Positions 1 to 7,559 of a stretch of DNA of 16,520 bases are shown piece by piece. Made by a program: the position numbers and the translations under genes. Position 1 is the first letter of the stretch; each line of letters starts with the position of its first letter. The notes beneath the pieces are model-generated. The model did not search any database. It saw only the letters and a program-made list of their open reading frames with translations, and was not told where the DNA came from. Location of the stretch: assembly GCA_049325575.1 (NCBI GenBank), contig JBMOLK010000091.1, forward strand, positions 1 to 16,520. The letters are read 5' to 3'. This DNA comes from JBMOLK01 sp049325575 (lineage in GTDB: Bacteria > Bacillota > Clostridia > Acetivibrionales > Acetivibrionaceae).

Positions 1-645
1 TTTGTTTTTAGCAGAAATGACCATGTTAATCATGACTTCCTGGTAGTCGGGATCCACTACATGAACCCTGGTGGTCAGCAATTTCCGTGCAGAAAGGTAC
101 TTTTTTACATAATGCTTTATATAAGATTTTTCCCTAAGTAAATCCTTCTGGTTTTGTGTCTTCATTATAAGGATAAGTGAGACATGCCCAAATTGCTCTC
201 CTTTATAGGATATACCTTTATAACTCTCAAGATCGCGGTTTATAAGGCATATGGTGCGAACCCCAAGATCAGGGTACTTTTCACGTATACCCGGCATTTC
301 CATCAATCCCTTATAAGCCAGAAATTCAAAATCTTCTTTTGTGACAGCTCTGTTATGCTCTGAAAACTGTTTCACAGCACGTCGGATACCTGATTCAAGT
401 TCTTCACCGTCATTTAATTGAATTCCCAAAAGCTTTAGAAAACTTAAGTAATTTTCCTTAGGTACCTGGTCAACGCGGTAGGATACCATTTCACACAGCC
501 AGGCAAAAAGCTCTATCAACGTAATTCCGGGATCTGACGGATTAAAGTTAGTCCATTCTGGAGCATATACCGGTATCAAAGATTTTGCTTCGGCTACAAG
601 GTCTTCAAAACCAAGATTGTCTAAATTCGGTACTGGCAGTGACAT
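1..645 (-). CDS. Baseplate wedge protein (gp6/J-like, Afp11/Afp12 class), 3' end cut by window edge
   Basis: This is an open frame of 215 codons that runs off base 1, so the C-terminus is missing. It starts at an ATG (643-645) behind GGAGGGAGAAAA, a strong ribosome binding site. The N-terminus reads MSLPVPNLDNLGFEDLVAEA, followed by YAPEWTNFNPSDPGITLIE and LFAWLCEMVSYRVDQVP. The PEWTxxNPSDPGITLxELFAWLxE signature marks the baseplate wedge proteins of contractile injection systems. In these families such proteins sit around the spike and connect it to sheath and fibres. It follows the 1196-residue wedge gene by 60 bases. A second, different wedge protein at this place matches the Afp11-Afp12 pair of eCIS clusters. 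Family assignment is firm; whether it is Afp12 itself cannot be settled without the C-terminal part. Confidence 0.85.
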   Translation of the reverse strand, partial: MSLPVPNLDNLGFEDLVAEAKSLIPVYAPEWTNFNPSDPGITLIELFAWLCEMVSYRVDQVPKENYLSFLKLLGIQLNDGEELESGIRRAVKQFSEHNRAVTKEDFEFLAYKGLMEMPGIREKYPDLGVRTICLINRDLESYKGISYKGEQFGHVSLILIMKTQNQKDLLREKSYIKHYVKKYLSARKLLTTRVHVVDPDYQEVMINMVISAKNK

Positions 646-705
646 TTTTCTCCCTCCTTTCAAAAGTTATCAAATTTGTCGCGCACACTTTTACATACTG
701 CTGTT

Positions 706-3700
706 TCAATCATCCGCGTAAAAACAGTATTGGCAACTACGGGTTGTTTCTGCTGCCTCCGTTAGCTTCCTCAAATATCTTCTGTCTTCTATCGGGATTT
801 TTTCCAAAAGGCATTCTGGCCTCACCCCGCTTAAGTCATGGACAATATTGTTTTCCTTATCCATTAGATATGGAAAAACTAGTTCCGATTTCTTATTAAT
901 AAAATGGGTTCCGCTGTATACCAGTTCATCTTCATCCAAAAAAATATCTTCTCTCTTTACCTGGTGGATCTTTAGCGGTGTTGTGTTTACATATTCATCA
1001 TTCCGGCTTAGATATATTATGTCTTTAGGTTCGAAGGTGGCTACTTTAAGGAAAAACGATTCAGGCTGTCCTGTGATTTTATTTAAAGTAAATGAGCGGA
1101 TTGTAAGGTCATTGGTTATATCAGCTTCAACATCGCTTCCTTCAGGATAATTATCAAAGTCAATAGAGTTCCCGTTTAAGGTCCTGCACTCTAAAATATC
1201 ACCGTCGATAGATACCACCATCAGGTTTTGAGAGTTGTTCCTGTATCTAAGTCTTATTATGTCGTTCTCCTTAAATCCTTTTACAAGCAAGGTTTTTACG
1301 CCTATATTTGCTTGAATTGTCTGGGCCAAAGCAAGGACAATAGTGTTGTCACTGGTTCTGACTGAACTGTATTTGGGGTATGTGACAGAGGGCTTGTAGG
1401 GCCCGTCTTCAAGCATCTCCAGGTTAAGGGTGTAGCATTGTACGGAAGCCTTTATGGATATACCGGTAACAAAGTCAACACCGGGTGTGTTTTTGATTAC
1501 AGAATAGACCTCTGAAGCATATAGATTCCTACCAAGCTCCCATCCCACGTTTTCATGTCCGCCATGCTGTGGATCAAAAAAATGCTTCAAGTTGTCAATA
1601 ATTCGGCCTTCAATGATTTTTCCCATCTCTGGCAAGGTATACCTTACATTAGCCTCTACTCCGACCCGTATATAATCCGGGCCTATTACATCAATGAGGG
1701 GTACTTCTTGTGTGTTCATAACAGCCGATATTCTCTCCTGCAAATATTCATCAATTTCATTAAGGAGCTCCTGGCTTGGCACAGGTTTTGAGTCTTCACA
1801 TTCCGGAACTACAATAACAGTAGCTCTCCCCGGCACAAAATTAAGGTCCCGGTCCATGGTGGGAAGACATTTCACCTTTGAAATTTGAGGCATGGCCTCT
1901 CTTACCAGCCATTCGATATCTTCACAGGTAACCCCGCGGTCCCAGCTTTTTAGTGTATAAGGCCCTCTTATTTTGGCCTGTTCCGGCTCTTCCTGGTCAA
2001 ATCCTCCATCGGCTGGCACAGGGTTATATACCGAGTCAATATCAGGTATATTATCCCACATTTGTGATATAGACCCTGATTTCACATTCCCCTTTGAACC
2101 ACCTCCATGCTGATAATTACACTTGATGTTGTCTACTCCGGCAGGGGGAATCATACCGTTCTTACCGTCTCCGAAAGTGATGATTCCACTGCTGCGGTCC
2201 AGCATGTAGTGACGCCCGTCTGTCCCGGAAAGTGAAAAGGTTTTTACCTCTTCCCAGCATACCCAGTCTCCTTTAACTAAAGTCTCAAGCACCATGACTT
2301 CCTGTTCGGGTAAAACCGGAGTTCTTGATAGTTGAAAAGTCTGGTTGGGCTCGCCATTGCTGGAGCCAATTATCTCGCCCTTTAAAGAATTGGAGTTATT
2401 AGCCCATACCACATTGGAATAAATAGCGTTTATTCTTGGATAAACCCGGTATCCTCCCTCTTCCAGACGAGCTCGTATCCAATAGTTTTCCGTACCGAAC
2501 AAAGGACACTTTTCTATATCCGAAGGTGCAGTAAACTGTAGAATTTCCCTTCTTGTAAAATGCCTCATGGCATCATTTACGCTTAAGGTGAGCCACTTTC
2601 TGCCATTCCAATACTCCCAGGCTACAACAGGACTTTGTCCAACCTGGTTGCCGGATAGCGGAAAAAATAGTGAGACCGGTAAATTGCTTATATCCTGGTC
2701 AAAAGCCAGATAAAAAGTCGGTACTTTATCCACGCAGGGTAAAAAAGGCTTAAAGCTCTTTTGGTTATTAAGGCATTCTTCTGTCCTTTCTATCATGCTA
2801 AAGTTGTTTTCCGTAACCACAATCTCCGGGTTGTCCCTTATGGTATATTGGTATTTAACTGTCAGCTTTTTTAAGGACGGAGGCCTGAATGTGGGTTCTA
2901 TATATTCCGCTTCATTAATTTTTACAGTTGTACCCCCTATTGTTACTTCTTTTGGTGTATATTTATAGTAGCCTTCCTTGCCATAATTCCCTCCGGTAAT
3001 ACGGGCACGGAGCCAATAGTTCTCGTCTCCGTTGATGCTGCATGGTTTGACACCTGGACATTTAAATGTAATGGTCCCACTGGAAGTAAGGGCTTTTGTA
3101 GTGTCTTTTACAGTGCTTTTCAAACTCCCTTTTTGTGTGGTTTGAAAAAAAACTTTCCACTCTGTCCCGTCCCAATACTCCCAGTCAAGAGTTATATTGC
3201 CGGTATCAGGATGGGGGCAAACGTCTTTATTTGAAAGCTCAAAATCAATTGAAACATCGCCATTACCTTTGGAGAACACTTCGCCTAAAGCAATATAAAA
3301 AGTGTCGTTGAATTCCGGTTTCTCTCCAAATGGGTAGAAATCTTTACTCAAGTCCAGCTTAAGATCATTATAAAGTGCCGCATCAGGATAAAGTGCAGAA
3401 CCTGATGAAACATTAAGATTAATCTTGATGTCTTTTATATCCGGCATCATGTTTTCATCGGTAAGGGGAGATTTTAGTTCTGCGTAGATCCAGTTAGTGG
3501 TCCAGCTTTTTGGTACATGGTTTTTATCATACCCTGAAAGGGTTTTGGAGGATATTTCCTTTACCCCTTTAAATGTTACGCTATCGTTAAGTAAAAACCT
3601 AATCTCATCCCTTTGGCTTTCGTGCATCAAAGGTCTGGGATTACCGTCTTCCCCGAAATAATACCATGAAACCTCCGGAAATTCTGCTGTCTCACCGTCC

Positions 3701-4296
3701 AGATTAACATCCAGGCTGATATCCACAGCTTCACTATAATTAAACAGCTTGGAATGCCCCAGGTACAAACGATGGAGTACAGGAAGGCGGCCCTTAAACA
3801 GTTCAGCCTCTTTTCCCGTTTCCTCTAAAGAGAATAGAAAATCCTGATTACTCCAACGGTCCTGATAGGGATCAATACTTATAGCCCTTACCGGCTTCGG
3901 CTTTATTACAATCAAGTCTTTTCCTGTTTCAAAAATAACTTCTTCCTGGTTTTCAGGCTGTGCAGACACCTTGGTACCGGCAGGTACAAACCCGCTTCCG
4001 GCAGAATCCTCCTTCAGCTTAAATACCAGCGGAGCCTTAGATACCCTTGGAGGCGTCGGACTTATTCCAACCAAGTTTAAAAAGGTAATAAGATTTTTAT
4101 CAGATGCCTGATTCAAGCGCTCCGTGACTTTTCCAACCATATTTGAAAAAATTCGGATCAAAGCGTCTGCCTGTTTATCCGATTCAAGTTCTTCAAGGCT
4201 CCCCCATTCGGGGCAATACTGTAAGATTAAGCGCCTAAGCTCGCGTACCAGATCATTTTGGTCACGTTGGTCAATTTTAGGTAATATGTTTGGCAT
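706..4296 (-). CDS. Large baseplate J / gp6-like wedge protein (Afp11-like), 1196 aa
   Basis: This is probably a main baseplate wedge component linking the gp25-like wedge to the outer baseplate. The N-terminus (residues 1-80, with LILQYCPEWGSLEE and LNLVGISP) matches the start of 'putative baseplate assembly proteins'. The key signature is at about 700-740: GIITFGDGKNGMIPPAG followed by YQHGGGSKGNV, the usual J-family core, then the LKSWDRGVTCEDIEWLVREA segment near 783-801. Between the N-terminus and the core are three similar beta-rich segments (about 210-275, 371-432 and 559-615), each with a W-x-Y aromatic motif and a later N-W/Y-W-I/L-x-A motif. A tail of about 240 residues follows the J core. 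It is longer than I would expect for this family. The ATG overlaps the TAA of the gp25-like gene (TAATG), so translation is probably coupled. Confidence 0.9.
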   Translation of the reverse strand: MPNILPKIDQRDQNDLVRELRRLILQYCPEWGSLEELESDKQADALIRIFSNMVGKVTERLNQASDKNLITFLNLVGISPTPPRVSKAPLVFKLKEDSAGSGFVPAGTKVSAQPENQEEVIFETGKDLIVIKPKPVRAISIDPYQDRWSNQDFLFSLEETGKEAELFKGRLPVLHRLYLGHSKLFNYSEAVDISLDVNLDGETAEFPEVSWYYFGEDGNPRPLMHESQRDEIRFLLNDSVTFKGVKEISSKTLSGYDKNHVPKSWTTNWIYAELKSPLTDENMMPDIKDIKINLNVSSGSALYPDAALYNDLKLDLSKDFYPFGEKPEFNDTFYIALGEVFSKGNGDVSIDFELSNKDVCPHPDTGNITLDWEYWDGTEWKVFFQTTQKGSLKSTVKDTTKALTSSGTITFKCPGVKPCSINGDENYWLRARITGGNYGKEGYYKYTPKEVTIGGTTVKINEAEYIEPTFRPPSLKKLTVKYQYTIRDNPEIVVTENNFSMIERTEECLNNQKSFKPFLPCVDKVPTFYLAFDQDISNLPVSLFFPLSGNQVGQSPVVAWEYWNGRKWLTLSVNDAMRHFTRREILQFTAPSDIEKCPLFGTENYWIRARLEEGGYRVYPRINAIYSNVVWANNSNSLKGEIIGSSNGEPNQTFQLSRTPVLPEQEVMVLETLVKGDWVCWEEVKTFSLSGTDGRHYMLDRSSGIITFGDGKNGMIPPAGVDNIKCNYQHGGGSKGNVKSGSISQMWDNIPDIDSVYNPVPADGGFDQEEPEQAKIRGPYTLKSWDRGVTCEDIEWLVREAMPQISKVKCLPTMDRDLNFVPGRATVIVVPECEDSKPVPSQELLNEIDEYLQERISAVMNTQEVPLIDVIGPDYIRVGVEANVRYTLPEMGKIIEGRIIDNLKHFFDPQHGGHENVGWELGRNLYASEVYSVIKNTPGVDFVTGISIKASVQCYTLNLEMLEDGPYKPSVTYPKYSSVRTSDNTIVLALAQTIQANIGVKTLLVKGFKENDIIRLRYRNNSQNLMVVSIDGDILECRTLNGNSIDFDNYPEGSDVEADITNDLTIRSFTLNKITGQPESFFLKVATFEPKDIIYLSRNDEYVNTTPLKIHQVKREDIFLDEDELVYSGTHFINKKSELVFPYLMDKENNIVHDLSGVRPECLLEKIPIEDRRYLRKLTEAAETTRSCQYCFYADD

Positions 4297-4691
4297 TATT
4301 TTCCCACACTTTCAAGATAAAATGGATACACCAGATTGTATTTGCTGTTGCTTGTCTTTATAAAATAGTCCACCGAAATATCAATAACCGGCAGGTCCTG
4401 CCTTGGAGTTGCAGTTACCTCAAGCACTTCGATACGAGGTTCCCAGTTTATAAGAGCTTCCTCAACATAACTTTCTATCATGGTTGCGGTAGTGGTGTCG
4501 TTGGATGCAAAAAGCATCTCATTAAGACGGCATCCGAATTCAGGACGCATTACCCGCTCACCTCTTGAAGTTGCCAGGATAAGCTCTACGGACTCTCTGA
4601 TAGAATCCTCTCCCTCGGCAGTACATAGTTTTCCTTTATTAACAGAAACTTTAAACTTTAGCCCTCGTCCCAAAAAATCAATAACTTCCAT
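4296..4691 (-). CDS. gp25-like baseplate wedge protein (Afp9-like), 131 aa
   Basis: This is a baseplate wedge subunit of the T4 gp25 / phage P2 gpW family. In that family the protein joins the baseplate core to the first sheath ring. The diagnostic motif is at residues 43-53, RGERVMRPEFG, with the EYR/EFG-type acidic-aromatic turn. Length (131 aa) is normal for the family. An upstream TTG at 4703 is in frame, but it lies inside the GGAGG ribosome binding site. The ATG at 4689-4691, five bases after GGAGG, is therefore taken as the start. The gene begins one base after the PAAR gene stops, and its own stop overlaps the start of the large wedge gene, so it is inside the coupled operon. Confidence 0.93.
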   Translation of the reverse strand: MEVIDFLGRGLKFKVSVNKGKLCTAEGEDSIRESVELILATSRGERVMRPEFGCRLNEMLFASNDTTTATMIESYVEEALINWEPRIEVLEVTATPRQDLPVIDISVDYFIKTSNSKYNLVYPFYLESVGK

Positions 4692-4692
4692 A

Positions 4693-5088
4693 TTAACCTC
4701 CAATTAATACGGTTCCGACAGCTACTACCTTACCGACCGGAAGGTCAGCCGGGTCATTGCATGTCATTGCCATATCACTATTTCTAGCAGCCATTTTCCC
4801 GTTTATTTTTACTGTAGTACTTCCCATGATAATCTTCCCCTTATTTGTTGGCGGCTTCTGGAACGGTCCTCCCTGGGGAACATGCGACGGTGTGTTTGTA
4901 GCTGTTGAGTCCACCGTTGCTGCAGGCTTACCCATTATCTTCACGTTGCTGCTTAAATTACCGTCTATGATACCTGTAAACGGGTGGGGAAGTGGAGTAG
5001 GAACCATAGAAGTTCCTGCCGGAATCATTACAATATGAGTATCCGTAGCTATGATACTGTCACCTTGTTTTGCTGCAGGCTGTCCCAC
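4693..5088 (-). CDS. PAAR-repeat spike tip protein (Afp10-like), 131 aa
   Basis: This is the sharp tip that caps the spike and leads the particle through the target membrane. It begins MGQPAAKQGDSIIATDTHIV and contains several G-K-P/M-A-A turns typical of PAAR proteins (MGKPAATVDST, INGKMAARNSDMAMTC). Candidate zinc ligands are His18, His35, His69 and Cys110; three His plus one Cys is the known PAAR set, though which residues bind here is inferred. A longer frame begins at a TTG (5121), but that extension contains the AAAGGAGGG ribosome binding site. The GTG at 5086-5088 sits six bases after this site and gives the expected PAAR N-terminus, so it is chosen. The gene lies between the spike and gp25 genes, the usual place. 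Confidence 0.92.
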   Translation of the reverse strand: MGQPAAKQGDSIIATDTHIVMIPAGTSMVPTPLPHPFTGIIDGNLSSNVKIMGKPAATVDSTATNTPSHVPQGGPFQKPPTNKGKIIMGSTTVKINGKMAARNSDMAMTCNDPADLPVGKVVAVGTVLIGG

Positions 5089-5155
5089 ATAGATCCCTCC
5101 TTTGCTTTTTTTAAGTTGCAATTATTTCTATAATTGATTTACTTCTTTTGGTACA

Positions 5156-5878
5156 CTAATTAATGTTCACCATAGCACCTTTTACAGTCATGTTTGCTGA
5201 AGCCTTTAGATCCATTGCGGCAGAAGCCTCAACTTTGGTATTGGCAGAGGATTTTAATTCGATCTCTTTTGCATTAACGGAAAACTTGCCCTTTGGAGCA
5301 GAGATTTCTATATCCTTGTCAGAACTTAAGGTTATTTTATTTTCTTTTGTGCTAATTATGATTTTGTTGTTTCCGGACTTGTCCACTATTTGTATGTTTT
5401 CCTCTCCGCTTTTGTCATCAAGCCGGATAATATGACCCTTTGAAGTCTTTAGCTCAATATTCTCTTCACCTTTCTTGTCAAAGAACTTGAATATATGGCC
5501 GCTTCTGGACTTAATCAACCTGGTATTGTTTTTCCCGTCGCTGTTTGTTTCCGGGGGAGCATCTTTTCCATTCCACAGTGAGCCAATGACAAAAGGCCTG
5601 TTGACGTCCCCGTTTTCGAAAGCCACAAGTACCTCATCCCCAACCTCCGGCAGAAAAAAGCTCCCTCTGCTGTTTCCGGACATAAAAGATGAAATACGAG
5701 CCCAATTTGATTCCTCCATACCTATGAGGGGAATCTTCAACTTTACCAGACCTGGCCCTGGCTTGCTGCCATCATTTGATGAATCGTTCATGATAACTAC
5801 CCCTACCATCACTCCGTAAATCTTTCCATCATTTCTAAGATAGTCATTAAAATTTGAATTTCCAAATACCTCACTCAT
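5156..5878 (-). CDS. Spike protein, gpV/gp5-type (C-terminal half of Afp8/VgrG), 240 aa
   Basis: This is the central spike of the puncturing device, expected to be a trimer. Residues about 20-105 form the OB-fold domain, ending in LPEVGDEVLVAFENGDVNRP and FVIGSLWNGKDAPP, which is the hallmark of phage baseplate protein V and the gp5-like part of VgrG. Residues about 120-240 are short repeating beta segments (SGHIFKF, KGHIIRL, NKIIIST, NKITLSS, DIEISA, EIELKSS, MTVKG), consistent with a triple-stranded beta-helix needle. The PAAR tip gene is next. No lysozyme domain is present. The start ATG overlaps the stop of the preceding hub gene (ATGA), so the two halves of the spike are probably made in a fixed ratio. 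Confidence 0.93.
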   Translation of the reverse strand: MSEVFGNSNFNDYLRNDGKIYGVMVGVVIMNDSSNDGSKPGPGLVKLKIPLIGMEESNWARISSFMSGNSRGSFFLPEVGDEVLVAFENGDVNRPFVIGSLWNGKDAPPETNSDGKNNTRLIKSRSGHIFKFFDKKGEENIELKTSKGHIIRLDDKSGEENIQIVDKSGNNKIIISTKENKITLSSDKDIEISAPKGKFSVNAKEIELKSSANTKVEASAAMDLKASANMTVKGAMVNIN

Positions 5879-6918
5879 ATCCCAGTCCTCTTTACCTTAA
5901 ATGTAGTTGTATATCCGGTACTGTCTATGGAATGAACGGTTGAAACAATGTAATAAATGCCGCTGAATCGTTCATCTATACCTGAAAGCTTAACAGTTTT
6001 TCCCGCCCTTAGGAGGGGATTGCCCCAACATTTGCCCTCTCCTGTAATAAATTCACGAAGCAGGGTGTTATATTGAGCCAAAGCAACATTTTGAGCCTCA
6101 CTACGGTCAACCAGATAGTCTTCTGCAACAGCTACAGGCGATTTCTCCAGTGCTTTTGCCGAAAACTCGAACCCGGATTCCTTACCCCCCATTTTTGTGG
6201 TCTCGTCACCTTTTTTAGCCAAACCCTTGACTTCCTTTTTTTCTTTTACATCCCATCCCCGAACTTCAACCTCACTACCCCTGGTCAGTGTCCTTAGTTC
6301 CAGTGAAAGCTGCTCGAAATCTATCCTGTACTTTAGTTCAGGTAACTCTGGAGCTTTTTGGGAACGGGATTTAACGAAGTAAAGCTTCTTATCCTCTGTG
6401 TAAACCTCATAATCAATTCTTGCAGCTCTTTGCAGCAAAAATTCAAAATTGCTTAGATTGTTTTGAAACAAATATGGGTAAGTCGTTTTAGTATCGTCTA
6501 CAACTGCTGTTAATCCATGCTCCCTGGCAATTTCGGAAACAATTTCGCTGTCTTTTTTCTTTATAAATGCCTTGTTTCGGGTTCCCATACGGAGCCTGTG
6601 AAGAAAGTCGTATCCCCGCAGCTCCAACTGGGAGTGCTCACAGAGATTTAGATCCAGTGAAGTAATCTCACCGCTTATCATGGGCTCAACCTTGTCCAAT
6701 CCAACAGAAACTGTAACCTTATCTCCAGGCTTGAAAGCCTTAAGATCGATTCCCTGCCATTTCCCATTTTTAAAATCCACCATGTTAAGCTTAATGGAAA
6801 ATATTGAAGGCAAATTAATCTCATCTTCTATAGTAATCCCTTCCACCGAAGCCATAAACTCTCTGGAAATCTCACTGCCATTTAGTTTTATTCTGTAGTT
6901 TGCAACCTTAATACTCAT
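5875..6918 (-). CDS. Baseplate hub protein, gpD/gp27-type (N-terminal half of Afp8/VgrG), 347 aa
   Basis: This is the hub ring that joins the tube to the spike. Features of the phage late control protein D / gp27 family include an N-terminal tube-like beta domain, SGEITSLDLNL followed by LELRGYDFLHRLRMGTRNKAF, DSEIVSEIAREHGLTAVVDD and NLSNFEFLLQRAARIDYEVY. The YDxLHRLRxG and SNxEFLxxRAxxxxYE patterns are typical. The C-terminal part (GKTVKLSGIDERFSGIYYIVSTVHSI) is the second tube-like fold. A GTG four codons upstream (6930) is in frame, but it lies within the GAGGTGGG ribosome binding site, so the ATG at 6916-6918 is used. In Afp and PVC the hub and spike are one fused protein. Here they are two genes overlapping by four bases. 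Confidence 0.9.
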   Translation of the reverse strand: MSIKVANYRIKLNGSEISREFMASVEGITIEDEINLPSIFSIKLNMVDFKNGKWQGIDLKAFKPGDKVTVSVGLDKVEPMISGEITSLDLNLCEHSQLELRGYDFLHRLRMGTRNKAFIKKKDSEIVSEIAREHGLTAVVDDTKTTYPYLFQNNLSNFEFLLQRAARIDYEVYTEDKKLYFVKSRSQKAPELPELKYRIDFEQLSLELRTLTRGSEVEVRGWDVKEKKEVKGLAKKGDETTKMGGKESGFEFSAKALEKSPVAVAEDYLVDRSEAQNVALAQYNTLLREFITGEGKCWGNPLLRAGKTVKLSGIDERFSGIYYIVSTVHSIDSTGYTTTFKVKRTGI

Positions 6919-6932
6919 CTTAGAACCCACCT

Positions 6933-7559
6933 CTAATCCGGGATGACCAGAGTCTTCCCTATGTCGCTCCTTCCTGGAAAATCAACCGGGTTCACTATCC
7001 GGTTGGCTTTAGCAATTCTACGCCACTGCAGAGGGTCTTTAAATACTTCATTGGCAATAAGGTCAAGGCGATCTCCACTCTTTACCATCCACAGCTTCCG
7101 GCAGGCTTCCAACCCCTTTAGATTTTCTACCTTTTTATCCAGATCATGTGAAGTAAATGTTACGTCAAGTACCGCCCTGACGGGTATACCATTTTCCAGA
7201 AACATTGTAAACCTTTGCTGAACACTGGTAATAACACCGCGGTAACTGAACTTTCCCCATATAAAGCTGCACTCGGGCGGACGTTTGGTCTCCTTACCCG
7301 GTATTGTCGGCTTCATTAATGCAATAATCTTTCCTGTTTCCTTCCTTACATCCGAGCGTTTATCGTAGGTATCGTAAAATAGGGAGACTTTTAATTCCGG
7401 TATCTCTGTAATAAGAAACTGTTTTTTATTATCTTCGCCGGTATATTTTGCTTCAACGGAAACGGTATACTCGTTGGGGTTGAACATTACCACAACCTCG
7501 TTAGTTTTGTCTTCTCTACCGTTCTTATCGTATGGAATGATTTTCGCTTTTTCTACCAT
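6933..7559 (-). CDS. LysM-containing baseplate/hub protein (Afp7-like, CIS_tube + LysM), 208 aa
   Basis: This is an adaptor that anchors the baseplate around the hub. Residues 1-150 contain VVVMFNPNEYTVSVEAKYTG, then ELKVSLFYDTYDKRSDVR, PPECSFIWGKFSYRGVITSV and VRAVLDVTFTSHDL, the pattern of the 'contractile injection system tube protein' domain found in Afp7-like proteins. Residues about 157-207 form a LysM domain (MVKSGDRLDLIANEVFKDP, then RRIAKANRI, ending GKTLVIPD). Length fits the family. The ATG overlaps the stop of the upstream gene (TAATG), with AGGAGGGG nine bases before it. The hub gene follows after 14 bases. In phages and eCIS a LysM protein directly before the hub is a conserved arrangement, which supports the call. 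Confidence 0.92.
   Translation of the reverse strand: MVEKAKIIPYDKNGREDKTNEVVVMFNPNEYTVSVEAKYTGEDNKKQFLITEIPELKVSLFYDTYDKRSDVRKETGKIIALMKPTIPGKETKRPPECSFIWGKFSYRGVITSVQQRFTMFLENGIPVRAVLDVTFTSHDLDKKVENLKGLEACRKLWMVKSGDRLDLIANEVFKDPLQWRRIAKANRIVNPVDFPGRSDIGKTLVIPD

Noticed and set aside
4692..5121. Longer N-termini of the PAAR (TTG at 5121) and gp25 (TTG at 4703) genes
   Set aside because: Both upstream codons lie at or before the ribosome binding sites, so using them would place those sites inside the coding part; the chosen starts have correct spacing and family-like N-termini.
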